Origin: Candidatus Eremiobacterota bacterium | Lineage (GTDB): Bacteria; Vulcanimicrobiota; CADAWZ01; Ess09-12 | NCBI GenBank assembly: GCA_031082125.1 | Contig: JAVHLM010000004.1 | Coordinates: 1-64,000 of the forward strand | Length of the DNA stretch: 64,000 bases | Reading direction: 5' to 3' | In this document: positions 1-8,786 of the stretch, in pieces | Layout of the letters: each line of letters starts with the position of its first letter | Numbering within the stretch: position 1 is the first letter of the stretch | Made by a program: the position numbers and the translations under genes | Notes under the pieces: generated by a model | What the model was told of the DNA's origin: nothing | Database searches by the model: none | The model's input: the letters and a program-made list of their open reading frames with translations, nothing else

Positions 1-215
1 AGTAGGCGCTTGGAGCAAAGCTGACAGATTGCATTTCATTGTGCAGGGGTCTCAGGAACTTTCACCTTAAGGAGAAGATTTTTCCTTTTGAAGTGAAGCA
101 GGGAGGCAAAACCGGCAGTGAGCGGCAGAGAAAGCAGAATCACATATGCCGTTGTGTGCTCACTGCTTGATGCGGTCAGGAATCTTCCCGGGCAGCTGAG
201 AGAAAAGTGATTCTG

Positions 216-244
216 TTGTAAGTCTAAAGCGAGTGTGGTATAAT
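216..244 (+). promoter_or_regulatory. Sigma70-type promoter upstream of the PLD gene
   Basis: TTGTAA at 216-221, a 17-nt spacer and a perfect TATAAT at 239-244. Transcription would start near 251, about 55 nt before the ATG at 307. Bases 1-215 hold no convincing gene; 71-100 resemble a stretch at 8731-8761. Confidence 0.6.
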
Positions 245-306
245 TTTAAGCGGAGTGAAAGAGATATTGAATCGGCGCCAGATGAGTTGAAAGGTGGGGA
301 AGCGCA

Positions 307-2130
307 ATGGATCCAATAGGAACAAGACCCGTCATTCCAGGAAATAAGCTCGTTTCCAAAGAGCCTCCCTCAGGCGAACCAGCACCTGAGGCCGCGGGAG
401 AAAAGCTGGATATCCAGTCTCCCCACGAATCCACATTCAAGGAAAAGCTCGGGAAACTGAAAAGTGCGGCGCTCAGCCAGAAAGGGCGCACTTACATCAC
501 CAGCCTCGGGCTCGGCGGGGTCGGACTTGCCACCCTGGGCGCCTTCGTTTTCGGTCTCCCCGGGGCGGTGATAGGCGCTGCTGCAGGCCTCTGCGGCGGC
601 ATAGCCGCAGGCGCCCTGATAAGCTCCCCGCTCTCGTTTTTCAAGTGGAGCCGCACAAGCAGCGAAAGAGTTCCGCCAGGCTCCGACGTGAACCTGAATC
701 CCGCTCTGAAGGAATCTTCACTTCTTAAGCCATCCGTCGAGAAGGAGACCGACAGGGTCACCGATTCTCTCGCCGTCCCGGGAAACAGGGTCACCCTAGA
801 GAAAAACGGTGTCAATTCATTTCCCGAGCGGTACCGCATGATGGAGGAGGCGAAGCACAGCATCAACCTTCAGACCCTTATCTTCCACAGCGACGAGACA
901 GGGTGGAAAACGGCGGAGCTGCTCGCAAAAAAGGCAAAGGAAGGCGTGAAGTGCCGGGTCATTTACGACTGGATCTCATCGGCCGACAGCGATCCGAAAA
1001 TATTCAAGATGATGAAGGAAGCAGGCGTGGAGCTCCAGGCCTTTAATACACCCGTTGACTACAAGTGGCATGAAGAGAATAAGGATGAGATCGTCAGGCA
1101 CATGCATGGGGCTTTCCAGGATTTTATCAAGGGAGTGGGCGAGGAAGGGCTTGCTGAGCCCGATAAATGGATCGCCGAGAAGGGCGAAAAAGAGTTCAAG
1201 TTCTGGATAGGCAACAATGAAAAGGTGCTGGAAAGGCTCAAGGAATACCCTCCCCTTCTCCACAAGCTGAACAACCGCTGGCATATGAAAATTCTGACCG
1301 TTGACGGGAAAGAGGCGATGCTGGGAGGGATGAACATAGGATCGGAATATGCAAATGGAGGCTCCGGGCACCGCGACACCTCGCTGGGCGAGAAGGCCTT
1401 TTCAGCGGGCGCCTTCCGCGATACCGATGTGAAAGTGGAGGGCCCCGTAGTCGGAAAAGTGAATGAGGCCTTTGCGGAAAACTGGGGATATGCCGGCGGT
1501 GAAGACACCGCGGCAATCACCGCGGAAAATCCCGCTGTTACAGCAGCCGGATCGACGAAGACAAGGTTCGTGAGCCATCAGCCCAGGGAGAAAAAAGACA
1601 GGAATATTGAGAACTGGTACTACCAGATGCTGAAGAATGCCGAGAAGACGGCGTATATCACCAATGCCTATTTTCTCCCCACGAAGGAATTCAGAAAGGC
1701 CCTGATTGAAGCCGCGAAGCGCGGCGTCGATGTAAGGATCCTGACTAATTCAGTAGATACAAACGATCTCCCCATTCTCTCCCAGGGAGGGCGGAAGTTT
1801 TACCGGGAGCTGCTGGAAGGCGGGGTCAGGCTCTATGAGCTGAGGAAAGACAACGGCGGCAAGTTCACCACCCTCCACACCAAGGCATCTGTTTTTGACG
1901 GAGAGGTGGCAACCATAGGCTCCCACAACCTCGATCCCCGGAGCTTCAATCTGAACTCCGAGGACACCATTGAGATCCAGGATAAAGATTTTGGTAAAGG
2001 GATGCACGAGATGTTCCGCGACGATCTCCAGATGTCCAATGAAATCACCCTTGAGGACCTGAACAACGAGACGCCGGCGGATCGCCTGGAGCAATGGTTC
2101 GCCTCGGAGATAATCAAGGATCTCCTGTAA
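307..2130 (+). CDS. Phospholipase D / cardiolipin synthase-like protein
   Basis: 607 aa. Two HxKxxxxD motifs mark a pseudo-dimeric PLD enzyme: HMKILTVD at about residue 326 and HTKASVFD at about 524, the latter followed by GSHNLDPRS. In this family the two histidines form the site for phosphatidyl transfer or phosphodiester hydrolysis. The first 60 residues are polar and probably disordered. Residues 68-106 form a Gly/Ala-rich hydrophobic hairpin, so a membrane-associated enzyme is likely; no cleavable signal peptide is seen. The ATG at 307 follows a GGTGGGG-type SD and a good promoter. Cardiolipin synthase, phosphatidylserine synthase or a secreted PLD effector are all possible; the long disordered N-terminus is atypical for housekeeping Cls. 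Confidence 0.85.
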   Translation: MDPIGTRPVIPGNKLVSKEPPSGEPAPEAAGEKLDIQSPHESTFKEKLGKLKSAALSQKGRTYITSLGLGGVGLATLGAFVFGLPGAVIGAAAGLCGGIAAGALISSPLSFFKWSRTSSERVPPGSDVNLNPALKESSLLKPSVEKETDRVTDSLAVPGNRVTLEKNGVNSFPERYRMMEEAKHSINLQTLIFHSDETGWKTAELLAKKAKEGVKCRVIYDWISSADSDPKIFKMMKEAGVELQAFNTPVDYKWHEENKDEIVRHMHGAFQDFIKGVGEEGLAEPDKWIAEKGEKEFKFWIGNNEKVLERLKEYPPLLHKLNNRWHMKILTVDGKEAMLGGMNIGSEYANGGSGHRDTSLGEKAFSAGAFRDTDVKVEGPVVGKVNEAFAENWGYAGGEDTAAITAENPAVTAAGSTKTRFVSHQPREKKDRNIENWYYQMLKNAEKTAYITNAYFLPTKEFRKALIEAAKRGVDVRILTNSVDTNDLPILSQGGRKFYRELLEGGVRLYELRKDNGGKFTTLHTKASVFDGEVATIGSHNLDPRSFNLNSEDTIEIQDKDFGKGMHEMFRDDLQMSNEITLEDLNNETPADRLEQWFASEIIKDLL

Positions 2131-2171
2131 AGGTGAAATTCCGGATTCCCGGGTAACATGGCCGGCACCTG

Positions 2172-3383
2172 TCACCGCAGGCTGTCAAACCACTCTTTCT
2201 GGTCAAGCACGCCGAACATGAATGCCCCGCGGTGAGTGGCGTTATCACCGGCATATACCGCCTTGGCCGGAGCCCCCCCTATGGCGCTCTCATATTCGAC
2301 TGGCAGCGTGGCGATATACGGCGCTATGCATTCGTCGATTTTACCGTAATAATAGCGGGTGGGGGTGGCGTAACGCCACCGGTATGCCTGGTTTTCCTGC
2401 AGCCTGGCGAAAAACCTGTTGGAGGCGAGGGAGCTCTCGGCGGCAAAATCATCATTGAGGAACTCCTTCGCGGTCGGGGGGAAGACCTTCCCTGCCTGTG
2501 CCCAGCCAATCTTGTTGTGATAGAAGTCTTTCGCGGTCTGCCAGTATTTCGGCTTTATGGCTGCCTGGCTCAGACCCTGCAATCCGTAATAGTCCTCGTA
2601 AGAGTTGATCAACAGGGCGACGGTCCCGACGATCCAGGTGGCATCATACTCTGAACGATTGTTGATCCACCGCGTCATCGCCGCGTACAGATCACAGGGC
2701 GTGGCGGCAGTTGCCGCCGCTTTTACCGGTATGCCCAGGCTCTCGAGCCTGTTGCGGAACATCATCGTGCTCCAGGCGCCCTGGGACCATCCGCTCAGGA
2801 AGAGGTCGCCCTGCTCGATTTTCAGGTCAGCGCACAGGATCTTCGACGCCATGAGCATATCAAGACAGGCCTGCATGGTGCTTTCCTTCACCATATAGCT
2901 GTCAGGCTCATTGGATTTGCCTTTCCCTATATAGTCAGCGGCGATCACCATGTAGCCCTGCCCTGCAAAACGCGCAATCATCAGCCGTGTCTCCATTGAT
3001 TCCTCGGGACTGGAGGGCACCTCGGTCCTGGAAAATACGGTGCCGTGCTGGTACGATACCATGGGCAGCTTTTTCTCCTGAACCTTTGGCAGGGCTGCCA
3101 GGCCTGTCACGGTGACAGGACGATTGTCCTTCTCAGGGATGACCGTATTATAGGTGACACGGTAGAGGCTCACCGCATTCCTGGCGGGAGGATACTTGAT
3201 CGGGAAAGTGCTGAATTCGGCAAGCTCGCCGGTCAATATTTTATTAAGGCGCTCGATGCTGTAGTCGCCGATGTGCTCATAGCTCACGCCGCCAGGAACG
3301 GCCCGGCCTCCCTCTGCATAACAGATGCCGATCAACAGAAGGATCATACATAACAGAAGCGCTGAAATGCAATACCTTTTCAT
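2172..3383 (-). CDS. Secreted alpha/beta hydrolase (secretory-lipase-like)
   Basis: 403 aa with a clear Sec signal peptide (MKRY, then a hydrophobic core to about residue 22, ending near CYAEGG). The mature part has an alpha/beta-hydrolase layout: an oxyanion-type YQHGT near residue 110, the nucleophile elbow GWSQG at about 200, and a late His in the context DNATHRG. Similarity to the secretory lipase (LIP) or prolyl-oligopeptidase-like families suggests ester hydrolysis in the periplasm or outside the cell; the substrate cannot be told. The start is supported by GAGGAGG 7 nt upstream of the ATG. It lies 59 nt downstream of the ferredoxin gene on the same strand, so read-through from that operon is possible. 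Confidence 0.8.
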   Translation of the reverse strand: MKRYCISALLLCMILLLIGICYAEGGRAVPGGVSYEHIGDYSIERLNKILTGELAEFSTFPIKYPPARNAVSLYRVTYNTVIPEKDNRPVTVTGLAALPKVQEKKLPMVSYQHGTVFSRTEVPSSPEESMETRLMIARFAGQGYMVIAADYIGKGKSNEPDSYMVKESTMQACLDMLMASKILCADLKIEQGDLFLSGWSQGAWSTMMFRNRLESLGIPVKAAATAATPCDLYAAMTRWINNRSEYDATWIVGTVALLINSYEDYYGLQGLSQAAIKPKYWQTAKDFYHNKIGWAQAGKVFPPTAKEFLNDDFAAESSLASNRFFARLQENQAYRWRYATPTRYYYGKIDECIAPYIATLPVEYESAIGGAPAKAVYAGDNATHRGAFMFGVLDQKEWFDSLR

Positions 3384-3442
3384 AGGAGCCTCCTCATTAT
3401 TTTTTCAGGTGATTTCTTTCTGCGGAGACGGAATCCTCTTTC

Positions 3443-3664
3443 CTACATATACGCCGTTAACGGGTTAATCACTTTTTCCGGAGTAACGGCAAGCGCGCCC
3501 GTCGGGCAGTAAATCGTGCACATGCTGCAGACCTGACATTCCAGAGGATAAGCTATTCTGGTTTTCTTATGTTCCCTGTCAACTCTGAAGACATCGCATG
3601 GACAGGTATTGACACAATTCCCGCAGCCAGTGCACAGTTCATAGTTCTGCAGCAAGACGGCCAT
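3443..3664 (-). CDS. 2[4Fe-4S] ferredoxin, partner of the flavoprotein
   Basis: 73 aa with two CxxCxxCxxxC clusters (CTGCGNCVNTC and CQVCSMCTIYC), so a bacterial-type 2[4Fe-4S] ferredoxin. It lies 5 nt after the stop of the fumarate-reductase-like flavoprotein, an arrangement in which the ferredoxin normally passes electrons to or from the flavin subunit, as AprB does for AprA. No extra domain is present, so it is smaller than a true AprB. Cytoplasmic; redox partner unknown. Confidence 0.85.
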   Translation of the reverse strand: MAVLLQNYELCTGCGNCVNTCPCDVFRVDREHKKTRIAYPLECQVCSMCTIYCPTGALAVTPEKVINPLTAYM

Positions 3665-3669
3665 AGTTC

Positions 3670-5358
3670 TTACCTCCCCTTTTCACTGATGCCAAGAAAT
3701 TCCAGTTCGCCGGGAAAGCGCCGCGGATAGCGCTCCGTGTAAGGCTCGCTCAAGTTCCCTTTCCACGCCTCAGGGACCGCTTCTTTCTTCAAGAGCATCC
3801 CGCCGCCGCTTCCTTTGCTTATCAGGATCCAGGCAAGCCAATCCTTGTCATTGCGGGCAGGATAATCCTCGCGGTAGTGATTTCCGCGGCTTTCCGTCCG
3901 CATCATGCATGCGCGGAGCTTCATCTCGGCGTTTAATACCATGTTGCAGGTTTCATGCACAAGACGAAGTTCGTGATTATCCCCCGCTCTCATTCTCGGA
4001 ACAATGTGCTCCTGCAGAAATTCAATCTGCGAGAGCGCGCTTTTGAGACGGTCTTCTTTCATGAAAAGCAGAATATAATAGGGCGCCATGGTATTTAGAA
4101 GCACCTGGCTGACCCATCTTGGATTAAAACCATGTGCTGTGTGTAAGGGCATGACCATGAGTTCTATTTCAGAGTCAGTGATTTCGCCTGGAACATCAGG
4201 CATATCAACCTGGGCAGCGAATTTCGCGGCCTCTTCTCCTGCACGGTAACCCTGAACGGCAGAGCCGGACAGGCCCAGACCTGTTGAAGGATAGGCAGCG
4301 CCGCAAATCATTGAGGCAAGCGCGTCGCCGGCGGCATACAGTCCCGTAACTCCCGAAAAGCATCTGTCGTCTGCAGGCCAGATACCCTCGGATTTGTGAA
4401 CCCCCAGGCCGGTCGCCGCATTCATGACGATATTGCCTTTGGGCATCCTCGGCATGATACTGTATCCCTTGCCCCTGGGGTCATCGGAGTCCGCCGAAAG
4501 CTCATCTTCAGGCATAAAACCTTTAAGAGGCGGAGCTTCCTTATGTACTTCAAAGACAGGAGCAATGCTTGCGCCGATCCCTTCGACCGTGGGCCCCTTT
4601 GTGGGATAAATGCGGTTCACAAAGACTTCTTCTTCCATCTCAAAAACATCCCAGGGAGAGCTGTCCCCTGTAAAATGAAAGTCCATGAAGTCCTTGCCGG
4701 CTATGCGTGCGCCCACGCGGTAAGCCATCGCATCGCCGTCAAAAGTGCAGGAATGTATGGGGTAGCCGGGCGCCTTATAACCGCCTGCGCCGGTGCATAG
4801 AATAGTCGCTTTTGCTTTAAATAGAAAGGCTTCACCCGTTTCACCATGAAATCCCACTGCACCTGCAATAAGGCCTGCACTTTTCAGAAGCGCCGTTATC
4901 ATTACCCTCTGCACCATGGTGACACCGGCTTCTTTCAAAATTTTCGGGAGCAGCATGCGGCGATCATGGCCGGAAAGATATTTGCGTGCAGGCTCCTGGC
5001 TTTCTCTTTTCCATTCAGGACGTGAATCTACGATACCCCATTCCATAAGCTGATTATAGCGCTTGAGTGAATCTTCAATCTGCATGGCAAAATAGTCCAG
5101 ATTCACGAGATATTCGCCCTTGGACTGTGCGCCTTTTATCCACTCTTCTTTGCGGTCACCAAGAGATTCGTCATATATGCTGAAAGTGTTTGCCCAGGGA
5201 GTGAAACCCGAGCGGCCGACAGTGCCTTTATCAACCATTATTACCTTTTGTCCCTTTTCTGTTGCGCGGACAGCGGCAAAAAATCCGGCCATACCTCCGC
5301 CGATGACCAGTATGTCACTTTCAAGCTCGCATATTTGAATTTTCCCTTTTGATATCAT
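3670..5358 (-). CDS. FAD-dependent oxidoreductase, fumarate reductase/AprA-like flavoprotein
   Basis: 562 aa. The N-terminal dinucleotide-binding motif IGGGMAGFFAA (about residues 18-28) ends in the acidic VDKG. A C-terminal FAD motif lies in CGAAYPSTGLGLSGS, and AGDAL typifies fumarate reductase/succinate dehydrogenase/APS reductase flavoproteins. The helical C-terminal domain is present, so the length is normal. It forms an operon with the downstream ferredoxin (5-nt gap). AAAGGAG lies just upstream of the ATG. The 43 codons before it end a truncated gene, so the operon has lost its upstream part and promoter. The substrate is unknown: organic acid or sulfur-compound reduction are guesses. 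Confidence 0.8.
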   Translation of the reverse strand: MISKGKIQICELESDILVIGGGMAGFFAAVRATEKGQKVIMVDKGTVGRSGFTPWANTFSIYDESLGDRKEEWIKGAQSKGEYLVNLDYFAMQIEDSLKRYNQLMEWGIVDSRPEWKRESQEPARKYLSGHDRRMLLPKILKEAGVTMVQRVMITALLKSAGLIAGAVGFHGETGEAFLFKAKATILCTGAGGYKAPGYPIHSCTFDGDAMAYRVGARIAGKDFMDFHFTGDSSPWDVFEMEEEVFVNRIYPTKGPTVEGIGASIAPVFEVHKEAPPLKGFMPEDELSADSDDPRGKGYSIMPRMPKGNIVMNAATGLGVHKSEGIWPADDRCFSGVTGLYAAGDALASMICGAAYPSTGLGLSGSAVQGYRAGEEAAKFAAQVDMPDVPGEITDSEIELMVMPLHTAHGFNPRWVSQVLLNTMAPYYILLFMKEDRLKSALSQIEFLQEHIVPRMRAGDNHELRLVHETCNMVLNAEMKLRACMMRTESRGNHYREDYPARNDKDWLAWILISKGSGGGMLLKKEAVPEAWKGNLSEPYTERYPRRFPGELEFLGISEKGR

Positions 5359-5370
5359 CCCTTTTCTCCT

Positions 5371-5499
5371 TTACCTGCGGTCCGTGGAAGTGGTGCATTC
5401 CTTCGGCACTCTTTCGCCCTGGACTGTTTTTTGCCCGTCATATTCTGTCAGGGTCACCAGATGTCCCTTATGGTCGAGACCTGCCCCCTTGACATCACC
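5371..5499 (-). pseudogene. C-terminal stump of an unidentified gene upstream of the flavoprotein
   Basis: Read on the minus strand, 5499-5371 gives 42 sense codons (starting GDVKGAGLDHKGHLV, ending in TDRR) and TAA, directly followed by the SD of the flavoprotein gene. Composition and codon use look coding, but an in-frame TGA precedes the stretch and no start with an SD exists. This suggests the 3' end of a former operon partner, cut off near the hairpin element at 5523-5608. The protein family is not recognised. Confidence 0.45.
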
Positions 5500-5661
5500 T
5501 CAATTTTATACTCACCAGCATAACTAAAACCATCCAAATGGACAAGGAATGGCCCATCAAATCTTAATTTCCAGCCGAGTTGGCATGGTGTCCATTTGGG
5601 GTTTTAGTATAGCAAAAATGTACGATCATAACAAGAATCCTGAAGGAATTTCAGCTTCATA
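5491..5661. repeat. Intergenic repeat copy 1, split by a hairpin element
   Basis: The flanks 5491-5508 (GACATCACCTCAATTTTA) and 5624-5661 match 8571-8588 and 8602-8639 upstream of the DUF4239 gene with few mismatches. Between the two matching blocks copy 1 carries about 100 extra bases, which include the inverted repeat at 5523-5608. Confidence 0.6.
5523..5608. mobile_element. MITE-like hairpin element with about 20-bp terminal inverted repeats
   Basis: ACTAAAACCATCCAAATGGACA at 5523-5544 is the inverse complement of 5589-5608 apart from a 2-nt difference; the inner loop is about 44 nt. TA dinucleotides flank both ends. No transposase is encoded. The copy at 8571-8639 lacks this insert, which supports insertion as a unit. 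A Tc1/IS630-type non-autonomous element is possible. Confidence 0.45.
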
Positions 5662-5686
5662 AAGGCCTTCGTGTCCCTCACAAATC

Positions 5687-5715
5687 TTGAAAAGCAGTGA
5701 AAAGCATGGTAGAAT
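5687..5715 (+). promoter_or_regulatory. Promoter of the GH18-like lipoprotein gene
   Basis: TTGAAA at 5687-5692, a 17-nt spacer and TAGAAT at 5710-5715. The predicted leader is about 80 nt to the GTG start at 5803. Confidence 0.5.
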
Positions 5716-5802
5716 AATCAATACATTATCAATAGACAGAATAGTGAAAGAGTCACCGGCAAATCATGTGCAATACAGTTTAAAAAGAAAGGTGAGAAGG
5801 CT

Positions 5803-7716
5803 GTGAGCAGAAAAAAAATCTTTTCATCAGAATCTGTTATTTTCTATGGTGTCATTGCCGTGGTGCTGTTCCTGATGATGGCCCTGCAGGGCTGCAGCGG
5901 CGGAGGCTCCCAGGATTACGCCTATTACGGCGAAAGCGGCGGTAATGGCTCATCACAGACGACGCAGGTCACTTTTCTGCCAAACGGCACTGCCGTTCTG
6001 CCCGACGGGACACAGATCAGGATTTCTTCGCAGACTCTCACCGTTGATAAAGATCGCCGCGGCTCGGTGATGATGACGGTGAGCGGTCCCACTTCACTGG
6101 ACCAGCTGGGAATCCAGGTGCAGTCAGCCAGGAATTCAAATGCCTCATCATGGGTGAGAGCCGGGGGAGCACCGGAAGCTTCGCTGAGCACCCCGGCGCC
6201 TAATGTGGGCCGCCTGGTGATGAATGCCACGGGAGCCGACCAGGGCACCTTTACCACAAATCTCATTGCAACAGCCTTGCCAGGCTCTCCCATCGTAGGC
6301 AGCCTGAAAACAAGCGTAAGCAGCAAATCAATGATAAAAGCCTCCTATGTGCAATTGGATGCGACAGGATCATTAAGCTCAATCACCGGTGAAGGGGTGA
6401 AAGCCTCCACTATCATTATTTTCTGCTTTGCCGATCCCACATCATCGTCAATAAATACCGGCTACCTGAGCAGCATGAAGAGCATCATCAACCAGGAGGC
6501 CCCGGGGACAATCAATCTGCTGAGCATAGGAGGGCAGACGGTGGCAACTATCAGCGACACCTCATCGGCTGTCAATAATATCTCTTCACAGATTTCGTCC
6601 TACAACAGCAGCCTGACCAACGGCATCATAAGCGGGGTGGATCTTGACCTTGAAAACAGCATCCCCGCGGCAACCATCACCGCACTGGCCAAGGGCTTCA
6701 AGACCAAGGGCCTGCTGGTATCGGTGGCGCCGCAGGTTTATACGGGCAATGGCGCTAATGTTGACAGCAGCAATCCCACCAACCTTGTCCTCACCTCGGG
6801 CGGCGCCATGGCGGCCCAGAGCACCTATACACCGGCCATAGCCAGCGGCTATGTGGATTACGTCTTTGCCCAGACTTACAACAGCGGTGGCTGGACAATA
6901 GATACCATACAGGAAAATTCCGCAGGGTTCTTCAAGGCGGCGGCCAAGGCTCTGAACAACTGCGTGAAATCAGATACCTCCGCCTATACCGGCAGCACTG
7001 CCTCAGCATGCATCCCCGTGGGCACCTACGTAGTGGTCGGAGAGCCGTCAAATGCGGGGGCGTCGGGAACGGTAAGTAACATCTTTGCCTCAAACGGTTC
7101 CACGAGCTACAGCCAGAGCTCGATTCTAAGCAGCCTGAAAACCAGCATTGATGAATTGATCGCGGACCCTGCCACCTATCCCTACTATGGCGGGGTGATG
7201 ATGTGGTCATTGAACAACGATTATATGCCGTCGGGATGGGGCGACAGCTACGCTGCCGTCGGCGGGTTCAGCACCACCATCTACAAGGCGGGAGGCCCGA
7301 GCCCCGCCACTTATTTCATCCTGCAGATTACCAACACCAGCACTTCCGCGTCAGGTACTTATCCTTATGCATCGGCCTCCCTGGTCATCAACGGAGCAAC
7401 CTATGTCTTCGGCGCGGCAGCCGACGTGCCCCTGGCACCGAACTCAAACCAGATGTGGGGTACCCTTGCATCATCTCAAAGTACCGCCAATGTCATTGAC
7501 AGCTCCAATCTGGACACGATTTTCTCCAATGCGACATCTTTCACCACTTCATCGATACTACTGAACGCCTATAAGAGCGGTACCACCAATATCTATTCAC
7601 CGGACAAGCAGACTGCCTGCACCAAGGGCGTCAATTATAAATTTGAAGCCGGCCACAGCTACAATATCATGATAAATCCAGCAACGGGAGACAGCGACAT
7701 CACCCAGGTGAATTAA
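5803..7716 (+). CDS. GH18 chitinase-like lipoprotein
   Basis: 637 aa. The start is GTG with AAAGGTG/GAAGG upstream. The N-terminus is a lipoprotein signal: charged head, hydrophobic segment, then LQGC followed by SGGGS, so it is anchored at the membrane surface. After a Ser/Gly-rich part, residues about 205-500 carry GH18 landmarks: LSIGGQ (SxGG motif), the catalytic strand GVDLDLE with D280, D282 and E284, the barrel motif FAQTYNSGG, and GGVMMWSLNND near the barrel end. The first Asp of the canonical DGxDxDxE is replaced, but the DxDxE core with the proton donor is kept. The last 120 residues look like an added beta-sandwich. Predicted hydrolysis of chitin- or peptidoglycan-type beta-1,4-HexNAc polymers; substrate unproven. 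Confidence 0.75.
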   Translation: MSRKKIFSSESVIFYGVIAVVLFLMMALQGCSGGGSQDYAYYGESGGNGSSQTTQVTFLPNGTAVLPDGTQIRISSQTLTVDKDRRGSVMMTVSGPTSLDQLGIQVQSARNSNASSWVRAGGAPEASLSTPAPNVGRLVMNATGADQGTFTTNLIATALPGSPIVGSLKTSVSSKSMIKASYVQLDATGSLSSITGEGVKASTIIIFCFADPTSSSINTGYLSSMKSIINQEAPGTINLLSIGGQTVATISDTSSAVNNISSQISSYNSSLTNGIISGVDLDLENSIPAATITALAKGFKTKGLLVSVAPQVYTGNGANVDSSNPTNLVLTSGGAMAAQSTYTPAIASGYVDYVFAQTYNSGGWTIDTIQENSAGFFKAAAKALNNCVKSDTSAYTGSTASACIPVGTYVVVGEPSNAGASGTVSNIFASNGSTSYSQSSILSSLKTSIDELIADPATYPYYGGVMMWSLNNDYMPSGWGDSYAAVGGFSTTIYKAGGPSPATYFILQITNTSTSASGTYPYASASLVINGATYVFGAAADVPLAPNSNQMWGTLASSQSTANVIDSSNLDTIFSNATSFTTSSILLNAYKSGTTNIYSPDKQTACTKGVNYKFEAGHSYNIMINPATGDSDITQVN

Positions 7717-7726
7717 AATTATCTCG

Positions 7727-7762
7727 CCGGGCAGCGGCGCCCGGTGTGCCTGTTCCGGGCAC
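7727..7762. terminator. Two adjacent GC hairpins between convergent genes
   Basis: CCGGGC/GCCCGG (7727-7744) and GTGCC/GGCAC (7746-7762) lie between the GH18-like gene and the convergent PilZ gene. No U-tract is present, so this is only a possible bidirectional transcription block. Confidence 0.3.
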
Positions 7763-7774
7763 GGAGTCTTCCGG

Positions 7775-8542
7775 CTAGAAGGTCTTGCTTATACTCCTCT
7801 GAATCTCAAGGATAAGGCTCCCCAGGGCCTTGAATTCCTTTTGTGAGAGCCCATCAAATTGAATGCCCAGGAGCCACTTGTCTGAAAGCTCATGATAGCC
7901 TGCCCGCACCACTTTCCCCCTAAAAAATATTTTCCTGAACCGCCTGTCATTTTCCAATGCCAATGCAACAATCTGTCCTTCAGGGATCATGGTATCGGAG
8001 ACGACAAATACTCCTCCGAGACTTATGTTCTTAATTACTCCGCGGGCAGTCTTCCCTGTGCTTTCCTTGCAGATCACGGGAAAATCGGCAGCTATTCTCA
8101 TATCTTCACGCTTCTGCAGGGCGAGCTCATCGATTACTCCCAATTCTTCAAAAATCCTGGCAACCCATGATTTCTTTTTATTTTCCTGAGGATCGACAAT
8201 CACAAGACCCATGTGGAATCCAAGCTTGCCTTTCCTTTTCCTTCGCCAGGCGACCTTTACCAGAAGTGAATCCAGAACCTTTTCGTGGCGGTGCTCAAGC
8301 AGCAGTGAGGGAGGCTCAACGATGAGCAGAAAACTGTAATCCCTGGGAAACTCCTCATAACATTCGGTCTTCAGGCCTTCCATACTCACGTCGGTTATCC
8401 GGAAATTGATCTTGATGCCTTTTATGATGGTGCTTCCCTTCAACTCGCATGAGATTCTGGGAACCACCCGCTTTTCAGAGAGCCTGGACTTTAAGAAATC
8501 AGGACCAAGGGTTATTGCAGTGACTGCAGAGATTAAATCCAT
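7775..8542 (-). CDS. Tandem PilZ-domain c-di-GMP receptor
   Basis: 255 aa with two PilZ domains. Each has the RxxxR arginine motif and the [DN]xSxxG motif: RVVPR with DVSMEG in the first half, REDMR with NISLGG in the second. These residues clamp c-di-GMP in known PilZ proteins, so both domains may bind it. No TM or catalytic domain is seen, so the protein is probably a cytoplasmic adaptor that changes partner binding. AAAGGGGTGG precedes the ATG. It fits the HD-GYP regulator at 53353-54456 as part of c-di-GMP signalling, but no target gene is adjacent. Confidence 0.85.
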   Translation of the reverse strand: MDLISAVTAITLGPDFLKSRLSEKRVVPRISCELKGSTIIKGIKINFRITDVSMEGLKTECYEEFPRDYSFLLIVEPPSLLLEHRHEKVLDSLLVKVAWRRKRKGKLGFHMGLVIVDPQENKKKSWVARIFEELGVIDELALQKREDMRIAADFPVICKESTGKTARGVIKNISLGGVFVVSDTMIPEGQIVALALENDRRFRKIFFRGKVVRAGYHELSDKWLLGIQFDGLSQKEFKALGSLILEIQRSISKTF

Positions 8543-8570
8543 ACCACCACCCCTTTACCTCTTTCTATTC

Positions 8571-8639
8571 GACATCACCACAATTTTACCAGAAATATGC
8601 CATCATAACAAGAATCTTGAAGGAATGTCAGCCTCGTGA
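8571..8639. repeat. Intergenic repeat copy 2 (uninterrupted)
   Basis: Matches the flanks of 5491-5661: GACATCACCACAATTTTA, then a 13-nt spacer, then 8602-8639 containing CATAACAAGAAT and GAAGGAAT. Confidence 0.6.
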
Positions 8640-8642
8640 GAG

Positions 8643-8722
8643 TCACGGGTGAAGGCAGGTGCCATGCATGCCTGTGCATGTACCCGTGAAAGTGATGGAA
8701 GGCTTCAAACCAGATTGAAGCC
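8643..8722 (+). promoter_or_regulatory. Structured leader with two hairpins before the DUF4239 gene
   Basis: TCACGGGT (8643-8650) pairs with ACCCGTGA (8682-8689) and encloses a smaller stem. A separate perfect hairpin, GGCTTCAA/TTGAAGCC with a 6-nt loop, occupies 8701-8722. The next gene starts 64 nt later. It matches no riboswitch class known to me; a cis-acting RNA or attenuator is an inference. Confidence 0.35.
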
Positions 8723-8786
8723 GAGCGGGGACAGAGGATTTTTCGTTTTTGAAGTGAAGCATGCTGCAAAAAAGGAGAACCGACTT

